61,640 nt of DNA from Rhodobium orientis (GTDB lineage: Bacteria; Pseudomonadota; Alphaproteobacteria; Rhizobiales; Rhodobiaceae): positions 1-61,640 of the forward strand of contig NZ_NPEV01000032.1 of NCBI RefSeq assembly GCF_003258835.1. The letters run 5' to 3'. The notes beneath the pieces were generated by a model. That model did no database searches. It worked only from the letters and a program-made list of their open reading frames with translations, and was not told the origin of the DNA. A program made the translations under genes and the position numbers. Below are positions 16,482 to 25,022 of this stretch, in pieces. How positions within the stretch are numbered: the first letter of the stretch is position 1; every line of letters starts with the position of its first letter.

Positions 16482-16973
16482 CTAGCACTTGAACATGGTC
16501 GCGGCGGCCGGGCGGGCCGGGGCGCCGTCGCGCGGCTGGGGCATCGGACCGCCGGTGCAGAACAGCACCTCGGAGTTCGAGGTGATGTCGGCGATCGAGA
16601 TGTTGTCGAGATGGTGCATGAACTGCCCCATGGCGCCGTCGAAGGCGTTCTTCAACAGGCAGGTCTCGACGATGTTGCAATGGGCCGGGTGCTGGGTCTG
16701 GCATTCAGCCATGATGATGTCGGTCTCGATCGTGCGCACGATCTCACCGACGGAAATCTCGGCCGGGTCGCGGGCCAGCGCGATGCCGCCGTTGCGCCCC
16801 TTGCGCGAGGTGATGTAGGCGCCGTTGCGCAGCGACTGGATCGCCTTCACGGCCTGCGGCCGCGGGCAGAGGCATTTGACGACCACATCGTCGATGATGG
16901 TCTTCTCGTCCCGATTGATGGCGAGATACATCAGGATGCGAAGGGCGATGTCGGTTTGCTGGGTGAGTCGCAT
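16482..16973 (-). CDS. Rrf2-family iron-sulfur transcription regulator (RirA/NsrR-like)
   Basis: Winged-helix regulator starting MRLTQQTDIALRILMYLA. Cys91, Cys99 and Cys105 (spacing x7, x5) are placed exactly as in rhizobial RirA and also fit alphaproteobacterial NsrR, so it should hold an Fe-S cluster sensing iron or nitric oxide. Unusual points: two extra cysteines at 34 and 36 in the DNA-binding domain, where the usual sequence is aliphatic, and a 25-residue tail with two more cysteines (CTGGP...MFKC). It faces away from ffh, and no obvious iron gene is adjacent. The exact subfamily is undecided. Confidence 0.88.
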   Translation of the reverse strand: MRLTQQTDIALRILMYLAINRDEKTIIDDVVVKCLCPRPQAVKAIQSLRNGAYITSRKGRNGGIALARDPAEISVGEIVRTIETDIIMAECQTQHPAHCNIVETCLLKNAFDGAMGQFMHHLDNISIADITSNSEVLFCTGGPMPQPRDGAPARPAAATMFKC

Positions 16974-17569
16974 GTGCGTTGCTTGCCTGTTGCCGCTCCG
17001 ACGGGCGGGAGCGGTGGGAGTTCAGTCCGGTTACGACTGTAACAATAAAAGGCTCGTGCGCGCCACCGGTGCCTCTACGCGCACGCGCAAAAAACGCGGC
17101 AATTCAAAGGTCGAGTTTGGACGCATTTTCCCGCATGGTCCATAGTTCTATACAATTTATTCATGAGCGTCGAAGGGACGTGATGACGCGGGTTGCAGGC
17201 CTTGCATTTTTCCCCTTGGTGGTTTTCCGAGGGTGCGCCGCACGGTTTTCCGACCACGAAAACCGGTGACCGGTCCGCTGCGGCGGATCGCAAGCTGGGT
17301 TCCCTTCAGGCGGACTTTGCGCCGGTTTTCGGGAATTGCTTGACGCGGCGGCCGCAACTCCATAAGTTTCGCGCCGGTTTTCGACATCTGCCGACGACTG
17401 CAACCGACCGGGGCCCGAAAAGGTATAAAGAGCCCCCGGAGGTCAACACCCGCCAGCGCGTTGCGCCCGCGGGTGCGTTTTGCGTTTGGCCGATGGATGG
17501 TTTCATTGCCGCGCTCCCCGGGCCTTGTGTCCCGGCGCGGCGGACAAAGACAGAGCGAAGCGAGAGCTC
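16974..17569. other. Divergent promoter region between Rrf2 regulator and ffh
   Basis: 596 bases without a convincing gene. AT-rich 17100-17165 holds ATAG-TT-CTAT (17142-17151), a short dyad that could serve the regulator. 17220-17380 repeats GGTTTTC / GAAAACC blocks at least five times. A plus-strand promoter for ffh is likely at TTGACG (17340-17345), 17 bases, TAAGTT (17363-17368). I looked for SRP RNA here and did not find its GGAAG tetraloop region. Confidence 0.5.
17340..17368 (+). promoter_or_regulatory. Predicted ffh promoter
   Basis: TTGACG at 17340-17345, 17-base spacer, TAAGTT at 17363-17368. This leaves a leader of about 195 bases before the ffh ATG. No competing stronger match was seen nearer the gene except TATAAA around 17425, which lacks a well-spaced -35. 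Confidence 0.4.
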
Positions 17570-19102
17570 ATGTTCGACAATCTGTCAGATCGCCTCGGCG
17601 ATATTTTCGACAAGCTGACGCGGCGCGGAGCGCTTTCGGAAAAGGACGTCGGCGAGGCGCTGCGCGAGGTGCGGCGGGCGCTGATCGAGGCGGACGTGGC
17701 GCTGGAGGTGGTGCGCGCCTTCACCGACAAGGTGCGCGAGCGCGCCGTCGGCGCCGAGGTCGTCAAGTCGGTGACGCCGGGCCAGATGGTCATCAAGATC
17801 GTCCACGACGTGATGATCGAAACGCTTGGCGCCGAGGGCAAGCCGATCGACCTCAACGCGCCGACACCCGTGCCGATCATGATGGTCGGCCTGCAGGGCT
17901 CGGGCAAGACGACGACGACCTCCAAGATCGCCCTGCGGCTTACCAAGCGCGAGAAGCGCAAGGTGCTGATGGCCTCGCTCGACACGCGCCGCCCGGCCGC
18001 CCAGGAGCAGCTCAAGGTGCTCGGCGAGCAGTACGGCATCGACACCCTGCCGATCGTTGCCGGCGAGACGCCGCCGCAGATCGCCAAACGGGCGATGACC
18101 GCCGGCCGGCTTTCCGGCTACGACGTGGTCATCCTCGATACCGCCGGCCGCACCCACATCGACGAGCCGCTGATGATGGAGATGGCGGAGATCCGCGACG
18201 TCGCCCAGCCGCACGAGACGCTGCTCGTCGCCGACGCGCTGACCGGCCAGGACGCCGTCAATCTCGCCAAGAGCTTCGACGAGCGGGTCGGCATTACCGG
18301 CATCTGCCTGACGCGAATGGACGGCGACGGCCGCGGCGGCGCGGCGCTGTCCATGCGCGCCGTCACCGGCAAGCCGATCAAGCTCATCGGCACCGGCGAA
18401 AAGGCCGAGGCGCTGGAGGAGTTCCATCCCTCGCGCATCGCCGACCGCATCCTCGGCATGGGCGACATCGTCTCGCTCGTTGAAAAGGCCTCGGAAGCCA
18501 TCGACGCGGAAAAAGCCGCCAAGATGGCCAAGAAGATGCAGAAGGGGTCGTTCGATCTGGAAGACCTCGCCGACCAGCTCGGTCACATGCAGAAGATCGG
18601 CGGCATGTCGGGCATGCTCGGCATGATGCCGGGAATTGGCAAGATCAAGAAGCAGCTCGACGCGGCCAATCTCGACGACACCATCGTCAAGCGGCAGATG
18701 GCGATCATCAATTCCATGACGGTGAGGGAAAAGCGGGCACCGAAGCTGCTCAACGCCAGCCGCAAGCGGCGCATCGCCGCCGGCTCCGGCACCGAGGTGC
18801 AGGACGTCAACAAGCTCCTGAAGATGCACCGCCAGATGGCGGACATGATGAAGAAGATGGGCAAGGGCAAGGGCCTTCTCGGCGGCATGATGGGCGGCAA
18901 GGCCCCGCAGGTCGATCCGGCCGCGCTGGAAGAGATGGCCAAGGGCGGCGGCATGCCCGGGCTTCCCCCTGGCGGCCTCGGCGGTGGGCTTCCGGGCGGA
19001 ATGGGCGGTCTGCCCGGCGGCTTTCCCGGATTGCCGGGCGGCAAGCTGCCCGGCATGGGCGGTTTCCCGGGTCTTCCCGGCGGAAAAGGCAAGAAGAAGT
19101 GA
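17570..19102 (+). CDS. ffh: Signal recognition particle protein Ffh
   Basis: GTPase that with SRP RNA binds signal sequences on ribosomes and targets membrane proteins to FtsY. Order of parts: N domain (FDNLSDRLGDIFDKLTRRG), G domain with GLQGSGKTTTTSKIA (P loop), DTRRPAAQEQL, DTAGRT and TRMDGDGRGGAAL, then the methionine-rich M domain (LGMMPGIGKIKKQL, HRQMADMMKKMGKGKG). 510 residues, slightly long because of a 50-residue tail of PGG/LPGG repeats ending GKGKKK. ATG at 17570 matches family starts; the frame is open further upstream without similarity. Overlaps the next gene by four bases. Confidence 0.97.
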   Translation: MFDNLSDRLGDIFDKLTRRGALSEKDVGEALREVRRALIEADVALEVVRAFTDKVRERAVGAEVVKSVTPGQMVIKIVHDVMIETLGAEGKPIDLNAPTPVPIMMVGLQGSGKTTTTSKIALRLTKREKRKVLMASLDTRRPAAQEQLKVLGEQYGIDTLPIVAGETPPQIAKRAMTAGRLSGYDVVILDTAGRTHIDEPLMMEMAEIRDVAQPHETLLVADALTGQDAVNLAKSFDERVGITGICLTRMDGDGRGGAALSMRAVTGKPIKLIGTGEKAEALEEFHPSRIADRILGMGDIVSLVEKASEAIDAEKAAKMAKKMQKGSFDLEDLADQLGHMQKIGGMSGMLGMMPGIGKIKKQLDAANLDDTIVKRQMAIINSMTVREKRAPKLLNASRKRRIAAGSGTEVQDVNKLLKMHRQMADMMKKMGKGKGLLGGMMGGKAPQVDPAALEEMAKGGGMPGLPPGGLGGGLPGGMGGLPGGFPGLPGGKLPGMGGFPGLPGGKGKKK

Positions 19103-19620
19103 CGATCCCGGAACTTTCCACCGAGCGGCTGCGCTTCCGGCAGTGGCGCAACGAGGACCTTGCGCCCTTTGCCGCCTTCTATGCCGATCCTGCCGCCTCG
19201 CGCTTCATCGGCGGGCCGAGCAACCGCGAGGCCGTGTGGCGGCGGATCGCCAGCTATGTCGGCCACTGGACGCTGCGCGGCTACGGCCTGTGGGCGCTGG
19301 AGGACAAGGCCACCGGCCGGTTCGCCGGCTATTGCGGGCTCTGGTATCCGGACGGCTGGCCGGAGCCGGAGATCGGCTGGGGCCTGATGAAACAGTTCCA
19401 GGGCCGCGGCCTGATCACCGAGGCGGCGCTGCGCGTGCGCGCCTATGCCTATGACGTCCTCGGCTGGCAGACGGCGGCAAGCTGCATCGCCGACGACAAC
19501 GGCCCGTCCCGGCGCGTCGCCGCCCGGCTCGGCGCACGCCCCGAGCGCAACATCATCATTCTCGGGAATGTCGCCACCCTCTACCGGCATCCCGCCCCGG
19601 AACAGTCCGGACAATCGTAA
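19099..19620 (+). CDS. GNAT acetyltransferase (RimJ/RimL type)
   Basis: 173-residue N-acyltransferase. TERLRFRQWRNEDLAPFAAFYADP is a RimJ/RimL-like N-terminus and EIGWGLMKQFQGRGLITEAA the acetyl-CoA loop (Q/RxxGxG region). A C-terminal SRRVAARLGARPER helix is also typical. Substrate unknown; relatives modify ribosomal proteins or small amines. It begins with GTG inside the ffh stop codon (GTGA), so it is translated by coupling to ffh. Confidence 0.88.
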   Translation: MTIPELSTERLRFRQWRNEDLAPFAAFYADPAASRFIGGPSNREAVWRRIASYVGHWTLRGYGLWALEDKATGRFAGYCGLWYPDGWPEPEIGWGLMKQFQGRGLITEAALRVRAYAYDVLGWQTAASCIADDNGPSRRVAARLGARPERNIIILGNVATLYRHPAPEQSGQS

Positions 19621-19660
19621 CACCCGATCAACCACCGAAATCGAAACCAGGAGACCCTGA

Positions 19661-20071
19661 ATGGCCCTTAAAATTCGTCTTGCCCGTGGCGGCACTAAGA
19701 AGCGTCCGTTCTACCGGATCGTCATTGCCGACGTGCGCTCGCCGCGCGACGGCCGCTTCATCGAGCGCATCGGCACCTACGACCCGATGCTGCCGAAGGA
19801 CGGCCAGCGGGTGACCCTGAACGAGGAACGCGCTCGCCACTGGCTCGACAACGGCGCCAAGCCGACCGACCGTGTCCTGCGCTTCCTCGCCGACGCCGGC
19901 ATCCTGACCCGTCCGGCGCGCAACAATCCGCAGAAGGCGCTGCCCGGCAAGAAGGCGCAGGAGCGCATCGACGCCGCCAAGCAGGCCGAGGAAGAAGCCG
20001 CCGCCAAGGCCGCGGAAGCCGCTGCCGCGCCGGCCGAAGAAGCCCCGGCCGAAGAGGCGAGCGCGGAGTAA
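19661..20071 (+). CDS. rpsP: 30S ribosomal protein S16
   Basis: [42 protein letters not shown] is unmistakable bS16, a 30S assembly protein. The conserved body ends near residue 95. A 40-residue Ala/Glu tail follows ([30 protein letters not shown]), a common feature of S16 in Rhizobiales. An AGGAGA site lies 9 bases before ATG. A hairpin with a T run follows 16 bases after the stop. Confidence 0.97.
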   Translation: MALKIRLARGGTKKRPFYRIVIADVRSPRDGRFIERIGTYDPMLPKDGQRVTLNEERARHWLDNGAKPTDRVLRFLADAGILTRPARNNPQKALPGKKAQERIDAAKQAEEEAAAKAAEAAAAPAEEAPAEEASAE

Positions 20072-20087
20072 TAGCGCGCCGCGCCGC

Positions 20088-20145
20088 CTAGAGCGGTTCA
20101 CGCGATTACGGAATCGCCCGAAACGCTCTAGCTTTTTGTTTTGAC
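20088..20145 (+). terminator. Rho-independent terminator after rpsP, part of a dispersed repeat
   Basis: CTAGAGCG (20088-20095) pairs with CGCTCTAG (20124-20131). Inside, GCGATT (20102-20107) pairs with AATCGC (20112-20117). CTTTTTGTTTTG follows. The whole 20088-20215 stretch, with CTTTTCCGAAAACCGG, resembles an intergenic repeat common in Rhizobiales genomes, apparently recruited as a terminator. It should separate rpsP from rimM. Confidence 0.7.
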
Positions 20146-20225
20146 GCGTATTCTTTTCCGAAAACCGGTCTCCACGTTTCGCTGACGCGGACCTCCGGTT
20201 CGGGAATACGCTCAAGCGGTGATCC

Positions 20226-20783
20226 ATGGCCGACCCGGACCGCATCCTTCTGGGACAGATCGGTGCCGCCCACGGCATCAAGGGCGAGGTGCGCCTGAAA
20301 TCCTTCACCGAGCCGCCCGAGGCGATCGCCGACTACGGCACGCTTTCGGCCGGCAACGGGCGGGATTTTGCGATCACCGAGTGGCGGGCGTCGAAGGGCG
20401 TGCTGGTCGTCCGGCTCTCCGGCGTTGCCGACCGCAACGCGGCGGAGGCGCTGAATGGCACGGAGCTCTACGTTGCCCGCGATCAGCTCGGCGCGCCGGA
20501 GGAGGACGAGTTCTTCCACGCCGACCTGATCGGGCTCGACGCCGTTGACGCGGGCGGCGTGCCGTTCGGCAAGGTGATCGCGATCCACGACTTCGGCGCC
20601 GGCGATCTCCTGGAGATCAAGCCGGCGGACCGGCCGAGCGCCTATCTGCCGTTCACGCTGGAAGCCGTGCCGGAGGTGGATGTCGCCGCCGGCCGCGTCG
20701 TCGTTGCGCCGCCGCCGGGCCTCTTCGACGACGGCACGGACAAGGACGACGCGGCGGAGCGTTCGCCGGACGCCGGGTCATGA
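20226..20783 (+). CDS. rimM: Ribosome maturation factor RimM
   Basis: 16S rRNA-processing factor that binds S19 during 30S assembly. ILLGQIGAAHGIKGEVRLKSFTE is the N-terminal barrel and DEFFHADLIGLDAV the start of the PRC domain. LLEIKPADRPSAYLPFTLEAVPEVD follows. The last 20 residues are acidic. 185 aa is normal. It overlaps the following acetyltransferase by four bases. Confidence 0.95.
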   Translation: MADPDRILLGQIGAAHGIKGEVRLKSFTEPPEAIADYGTLSAGNGRDFAITEWRASKGVLVVRLSGVADRNAAEALNGTELYVARDQLGAPEEDEFFHADLIGLDAVDAGGVPFGKVIAIHDFGAGDLLEIKPADRPSAYLPFTLEAVPEVDVAAGRVVVAPPPGLFDDGTDKDDAAERSPDAGS

Positions 20784-21238
20784 CCATCCGTTTCCGCAGC
20801 GCCCAGGCGGCCGACCTTCCGGTGCTGATTGCCATGATCGCCGCCGATTCCCTTGCCGCTTCCCGCGAAGGCGCGGCCGATCCGGACAATCCGGCGATCC
20901 GGGCCGCGTTCGAGGCGATCTCGGCGGACCCGAACAACGACATCCTCGTTGCCGAGCGGGATGGAACCGTGATTGGCTGCCTGCAGCTCACCTTCATTCC
21001 GGGCCTCACCTATGAAGGCGGCACGCGGGCCCATATCGAGGCGGTGCGGGTTGCCGCAAGCGAACGCGGCCAGGGCATCGGTCAGAAGCTTGTCGAGGAG
21101 GCGATCTCCCGGGCGCGGACAAAAAACTGTGCGCTCGTCCAGCTCACCACGGACCGGCGTCGCGCGGATGCTGCGCGGTTCTTCGAGCGGCTCGGCTTTG
21201 CCCCCAACCATATCGGCATGAAGCTGTGGCTCAGATGA
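20780..21238 (+). CDS. GNAT acetyltransferase
   Basis: 152-residue single-domain N-acetyltransferase. [23 protein letters not shown] is the central sheet and [22 protein letters not shown] the acetyl-CoA loop (RGQGIG). [22 protein letters not shown] is the C-terminal half. Substrate unknown. It is wedged between rimM and trmD with ATGA overlaps on both sides, so it is co-translated with the ribosome and tRNA modification genes. Confidence 0.9.
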   Translation: MTIRFRSAQAADLPVLIAMIAADSLAASREGAADPDNPAIRAAFEAISADPNNDILVAERDGTVIGCLQLTFIPGLTYEGGTRAHIEAVRVAASERGQGIGQKLVEEAISRARTKNCALVQLTTDRRRADAARFFERLGFAPNHIGMKLWLR

Positions 21239-21939
21239 CCTGGAATGCCACGGTGCTCACCCTTTATCCGGAGATGTTTCCGGGCCCGCTCGGTGTCTCG
21301 CTCGCCGGCCGGGCGCTGGAGGCCGGCACCTGGTCGCTCAAGACGGAACTGATCCGCGACCACGCCCTCGACAAGCACCGCTCCGTCGACGACACGCCGG
21401 CCGGCGGCGGGCCGGGCATGGTGATGCGCGCCGACGTGCTCGCCCGGGCGATCGATGCGGTGGCGCCCGAGGGCGATCCCCGGCCGAAATTCCTAATGAG
21501 CCCGCGCGGCCGGCCGTTGACGCAAGGTCTGGTCCGCGATCTCGCCGGCGGGCCCGGCGCCGTCCTCGTCTGCGGCCGCTTCGAGGGGGTCGACGAGCGG
21601 GTGATCGCCGCGCGGGGCCTCACCGAGCTATCCGTCGGCGACTATGTGCTGTCCGGCGGCGAGGTGGCGGCGATGGTGGTGCTCGATGCCGTGGTGCGGC
21701 TCCTTCCCGGCGTCATGGGCGCCGAGGCGTCGGGCACGGAGGAGAGCTTCGAGACAGGGCTCCTGGAATATCCCCATTACACGCGGCCGGCCGAATGGGA
21801 GGGCCGGACCATCCCCGAGGTGTTGTCCTCCGGCCACCACGGCCGGGTCGAGGCCTGGCGCCGGGAGGAGGCCGAACGGCTGACCCGGGAGCGCCGGCCG
21901 GACCTTTGGGCAAGGCACAAGGACCGCACCGACGACTGA
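21235..21939 (+). CDS. trmD: tRNA (guanine-37-N1)-methyltransferase
   Basis: SPOUT-class methyltransferase that makes m1G37 in tRNAs and prevents frameshifting. [16 protein letters not shown] is the start, [17 protein letters not shown] the flexible loop and [12 protein letters not shown] plus [22 protein letters not shown] the trefoil knot. [12 protein letters not shown] follows. 234 aa is normal. ATG at 21235 overlaps the acetyltransferase stop by four bases; GTG at 21226 is an alternative. Unlike many Rhizobiales, rplS does not follow; folate genes do. Confidence 0.96.
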   Translation: MTWNATVLTLYPEMFPGPLGVSLAGRALEAGTWSLKTELIRDHALDKHRSVDDTPAGGGPGMVMRADVLARAIDAVAPEGDPRPKFLMSPRGRPLTQGLVRDLAGGPGAVLVCGRFEGVDERVIAARGLTELSVGDYVLSGGEVAAMVVLDAVVRLLPGVMGAEASGTEESFETGLLEYPHYTRPAEWEGRTIPEVLSSGHHGRVEAWRREEAERLTRERRPDLWARHKDRTDD

Positions 21940-22047
21940 CGGCCCGCCGGGCCTTCCTTGACAGGTTCCTGCCCCCGGCCTATCGCTCGCGCCTTGGCTG
22001 ACCCGGCTTCCTGTCCGCGGCGCCGCAACCCGGAGCACCTGCCCGAC

Positions 22048-22890
22048 ATGGCAAAATTCCTCGACATCGGCGGCGAACGCTTTGCCGTCGGCAACCGCAC
22101 CCTCGTCATGGGCATCCTCAACGTGACGCCCGATTCGTTCTCCGACGGCGGCCGGTTCGACGACCACGGCATGGCCCACGCCCATGCGCTGCAGATGGTG
22201 GAGGACGGTGCCGACATCATCGATGTCGGCGGGGAATCGACGCGGCCGGGCTCCAGGGAGGTGTCGCTGGAGGAGGAGGCCGCGCGGGTCATCCCGGTAA
22301 TCGAAGCGCTCGCCAAGGCGATCTCGGTTCCGATCTCGGTCGACACCTACAAGGCCGAGGTGGCGCGCCGGGCGCTGGAGGCCGGGGCCGCTATCGTCAA
22401 CGACGTCTGGGGCCTGCAGCGCGATCCCGACATGGCCGGCGTCGTCGCCGATGCCGATGCGACGCTCGTCGCCATGCACAACCGCGATCCCGCCGAGGAC
22501 GGTGTTGATGTGATGTCGGAGCTGATGGCCTTCTTCGACCATACGCTGGCCATCGCCACCATCGCCGGCATCGACCGCTCGCGCATTATCCTCGATCCGG
22601 GCATCGGCTTCGGCAAGACGGCGGCGCAGAACGTTCAGGTCCTGTCGCATCTCGACGACCTCAAGCGCTTCGGTTTGCCGATCCTCGTCGGCACGTCGCG
22701 CAAATCCATGTTCGGCAAGTTTCTCGGCCTTCCCGTCGACCGGCGCCTCAACGCCACGCTCGCCAGCAATGTGCTGGCGGTCGCCAAGGGGGCGGACATC
22801 GTCCGCGTCCACGACGTCAGGGAGCACGTGGAGGCCTGCCGCTTCGCCGATCTGGTGACAAGACCCTTGTCTGGGGAACCGAATGGCTGA
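22048..22890 (+). CDS. folP: Dihydropteroate synthase
   Basis: Condenses hydroxymethyldihydropterin pyrophosphate with p-aminobenzoate in folate synthesis; target of sulfonamides. VMGILNVTPDSFSDGG and DIIDVGGESTRPGS are the two pterin/PABA signatures. DTYKAEVARRALEAG and GIGFGKTAAQN continue the barrel. GTSRKSMFGK carries the phosphate-binding Lys/Arg. 280 aa from ATG 22048; the upstream extension lacks similarity. Overlaps folB by 8 bases. Confidence 0.96.
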   Translation: MAKFLDIGGERFAVGNRTLVMGILNVTPDSFSDGGRFDDHGMAHAHALQMVEDGADIIDVGGESTRPGSREVSLEEEAARVIPVIEALAKAISVPISVDTYKAEVARRALEAGAAIVNDVWGLQRDPDMAGVVADADATLVAMHNRDPAEDGVDVMSELMAFFDHTLAIATIAGIDRSRIILDPGIGFGKTAAQNVQVLSHLDDLKRFGLPILVGTSRKSMFGKFLGLPVDRRLNATLASNVLAVAKGADIVRVHDVREHVEACRFADLVTRPLSGEPNG

Positions 22891-23248
22891 TCGCATTGTT
22901 CTGAAGAATATCGTCGTGCACGCCTTCCACGGCGTCCACGCGGAAGAGGCGCGGCTCGGCCAGCGGTTCGAATTCGACGTCGCCTGCGTGACCGATACGC
23001 GCGATGCCGGGACGAGCGACGACTATTCCCGGGCGCTCTGCTACGAGAGCCTGTTCCGGACCGTGGAGGATGTCGCGACCGGATCCCGCTACCATCTCCT
23101 GGAAGCGCTGGCGGAAACAGTCGCCGCGCGCATCCTGGAGCGCTTCGAGACGGTGAGCGCGGTCGACATCACCGTACGCAAGCCGCAGGCGCCGATCGCC
23201 GGCATGTTCGACTTCGTGGCGGTCGAGATCTTTCGCGAAAGGCAGTGA
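22883..23248 (+). CDS. folB: Dihydroneopterin aldolase
   Basis: Cleaves dihydroneopterin to hydroxymethyldihydropterin and glycolaldehyde. IVLKNIVVHAFHGVHAEEARLGQRFEFDV has the catalytic Glu (HAEE region); YHLLEALAETVAARIL and VRKPQAPIAGMFDFVAVEI complete the family pattern. 121 residues. It starts inside folP and ends inside folK, giving a tight folP-folB-folK set. Confidence 0.95.
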   Translation: MADRIVLKNIVVHAFHGVHAEEARLGQRFEFDVACVTDTRDAGTSDDYSRALCYESLFRTVEDVATGSRYHLLEALAETVAARILERFETVSAVDITVRKPQAPIAGMFDFVAVEIFRERQ

Positions 23249-23751
23249 GTTCTGACATGACGGAAGCGGCTATCGGCCTCGGCAGCAATATGGGCGACAA
23301 GGCGGGCACCATCGCGCGGGCGATCGCGCTCCTCGATGCCGCATCCGGCGTTACGGTCACGGCGCGGTCCGGCTTCTTCAAGACCGATCCCTGGGGCGTC
23401 ACCGACCAGGACTGGTTCGTCAATGCCTGCGTCCTGGTGGAGACGACGCTGCCGGCGCGCGAGCTTCTCGACCTTTGCCTTGCCATCGAGGCCCGGCTCG
23501 GCCGCAAGCGGATCAGCCGCTGGGGGCCCCGGGTGATCGATCTCGACGTGCTCTTCTTCGGCGAGGAGGCGATCGACGAGGCCGGGCTCACCGTGCCCCA
23601 TCCGCACATGCTCGAGCGCGCCTTCGTGCTCGCCCCGCTGGCCGACATCGCGCCGGAGAAGGTGATCTCGGGCACTTCCGTCCGCGACGCGCTAAACCGC
23701 CTCGGCGGCGACGGCGTCCATCGCCTGGAGCCGGCCGGCGCGGCGGAATGA
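23245..23751 (+). CDS. folK: Hydroxymethyldihydropterin pyrophosphokinase
   Basis: Transfers pyrophosphate from ATP to the pterin before FolP. AAIGLGSNMGDKAGTIARAI is the N-terminus. RWGPRVIDLDVLFFGEE is the HPPK signature (R-W-G-P-R-x-I-D-L-D) and VPHPHMLERAFVLAPLADIAP the C-terminal motif. GTG at 23245 overlaps the folB stop and has GAAAGG before it; ATG at 23257 is the alternative start. 168 aa. Confidence 0.95.
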   Translation: MSSDMTEAAIGLGSNMGDKAGTIARAIALLDAASGVTVTARSGFFKTDPWGVTDQDWFVNACVLVETTLPARELLDLCLAIEARLGRKRISRWGPRVIDLDVLFFGEEAIDEAGLTVPHPHMLERAFVLAPLADIAPEKVISGTSVRDALNRLGGDGVHRLEPAGAAE

Positions 23752-24127
23752 GAGATTCGGCATATTTTCCAAACGGTTCCGACCAATCGCATAAACCGTC
23801 TACGATTTATTAATTGTATTCATTCGACGAAGCCGGCGGAGATTTCGGTCGGCTCACGGCCTGGCGCGCGCGGCCGACCCCTTCGCACCGGCCCCTTGGT
23901 CGATCTTCTTTCCACCCCATGTATTCCTTCCGGGGGAACGCCGGCCGCGGCAGTCCGGCACAGGCGGCCCGGCCCGGGGATATCCTCAGGGACAGGCGTC
24001 CTTCGGACCCCACCTTTGGCGCATGCCTTGCAGTCGTTGATGCGCTTGAAATGCTCCAACCGCCTTTTTTGGCGGGTATTCTGATCCGAACCTGCTATTC
24101 GGGAATTCGCTTTAGGGAGATGCTTTC
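23752..24127. other. Intergenic region before the secreted VHL-like gene
   Basis: 376 bases. AT-rich 23760-23825 (many A/T runs around TTATTAATTGTATTCATT) may hold a promoter. The middle is GC-rich with no gene. CCGCC-TTTTTT-GGCGG at about 24060-24076 is a small hairpin. AGGGAGATG lies just before the ATG at 24128. Confidence 0.4.
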
Positions 24128-24997
24128 ATGACACGGGTTTTCTCAGCAGCCCTTGCCGGGGTTCTCACCGCCGGACTTGCCGGCGCGATGTCGTTCGGGG
24201 CGGCCGGGCCGGCGTCCGCCGCCTCGGAGCGCTTTGCCCGCCTCGGTGACTGGGTCGTCTTTGCGGTTTTCCGCGACGGCGAATTCCGGGCCTGCCGGGC
24301 ACGGCTGCGCAGCCGCACCGCCGGCGCCCTCATCTTCAGCTATAACGGCCGCATCTGGCGCGTCGGCGTGCCGGGCACCGGCAGCAGGACCAAGGTCGCG
24401 GGCGACCTTTTCGTCGACGATTTCTCGCAGTTTGCCGACTTCGCCGGCTCGCGCGACGGCAAGCGCGCGGCAACGCGGGTGGACGATGCTTTCATCGATG
24501 AGGTGCGCGCCGGCCGGGTCTTCGGGGTGCGGCTCGGCGGGCGCGAGCGGCGCTGGTCGCTGAACGGTTCCGCCGCCGCGCTGTCGGCGGCCGAGGACTG
24601 CGTCGCCCAGAACGGCGGCCCGGCCCGGCGGCCGAAGCTGAAGCGGTTCGAGATGCCGAATGCCCGCACGGCTGCCCCGGAGCCGCGGGCAGAGCCTCCG
24701 GTGATGCGCAATGCTGCGCGGTCCGGCGCCGGCTGTCCGGCGCCCGGCGCCATGCCCTCGCCGTCGTCCGATGTGCGGCGGCAGGTGCGGTTCACCAACC
24801 GGGCCGACCAGGCGGTCAATATCTACTGGCTCGATTCCGGCGGCACGCCTGTGGAATTCGCCGCGCTGATGCCGGGCGAGACGACGACGCTCGACAGTTT
24901 TTCCGGCCACCGCTGGATCGCCAGGGATTTCCAGGGCCGCTGCCATGGCGGCGTGATGACGGTGGACGACGGCGGCAACCGGTTCACTATCCGGTAG
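24128..24997 (+). CDS. Secreted protein with C-terminal VHL beta-domain
   Basis: 289 residues. The signal peptide covers roughly 1-32 (hydrophobic core AALAGVLTAGLAGAMSFGAA, cleavage near SAA). Residues 33-165 form a small beta-rich domain with DWVVFAVFRDGEFRACRARL and ISN-like repeats; it resembles periplasmic proteins of unknown role. A Pro/Ala linker with a free Cys follows. Residues 218-289 match the von Hippel-Lindau beta domain: FTNRADQAVNIYWLD, then LMPGETTTLDSFSGHRW. Aligning by eye with human VHL, W88, S111, H115 and W117 of the hydroxyproline pocket are kept as Trp234, Ser257, His261 and Trp263, while Y98 is Phe244. Function is unknown; a prolyl or hydroxylated protein ligand outside the cytoplasm is conceivable. 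Confidence 0.8.
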   Translation: MTRVFSAALAGVLTAGLAGAMSFGAAGPASAASERFARLGDWVVFAVFRDGEFRACRARLRSRTAGALIFSYNGRIWRVGVPGTGSRTKVAGDLFVDDFSQFADFAGSRDGKRAATRVDDAFIDEVRAGRVFGVRLGGRERRWSLNGSAAALSAAEDCVAQNGGPARRPKLKRFEMPNARTAAPEPRAEPPVMRNAARSGAGCPAPGAMPSPSSDVRRQVRFTNRADQAVNIYWLDSGGTPVEFAALMPGETTTLDSFSGHRWIARDFQGRCHGGVMTVDDGGNRFTIR

Positions 24998-25022
24998 GCG
25001 GTTCGACGATGCATGGCGAGAG

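Noticed and set aside
16974-17569. SRP RNA gene upstream of ffh
   Set aside because: No GGAAG tetraloop or the usual asymmetric loop sequence found in the gap.
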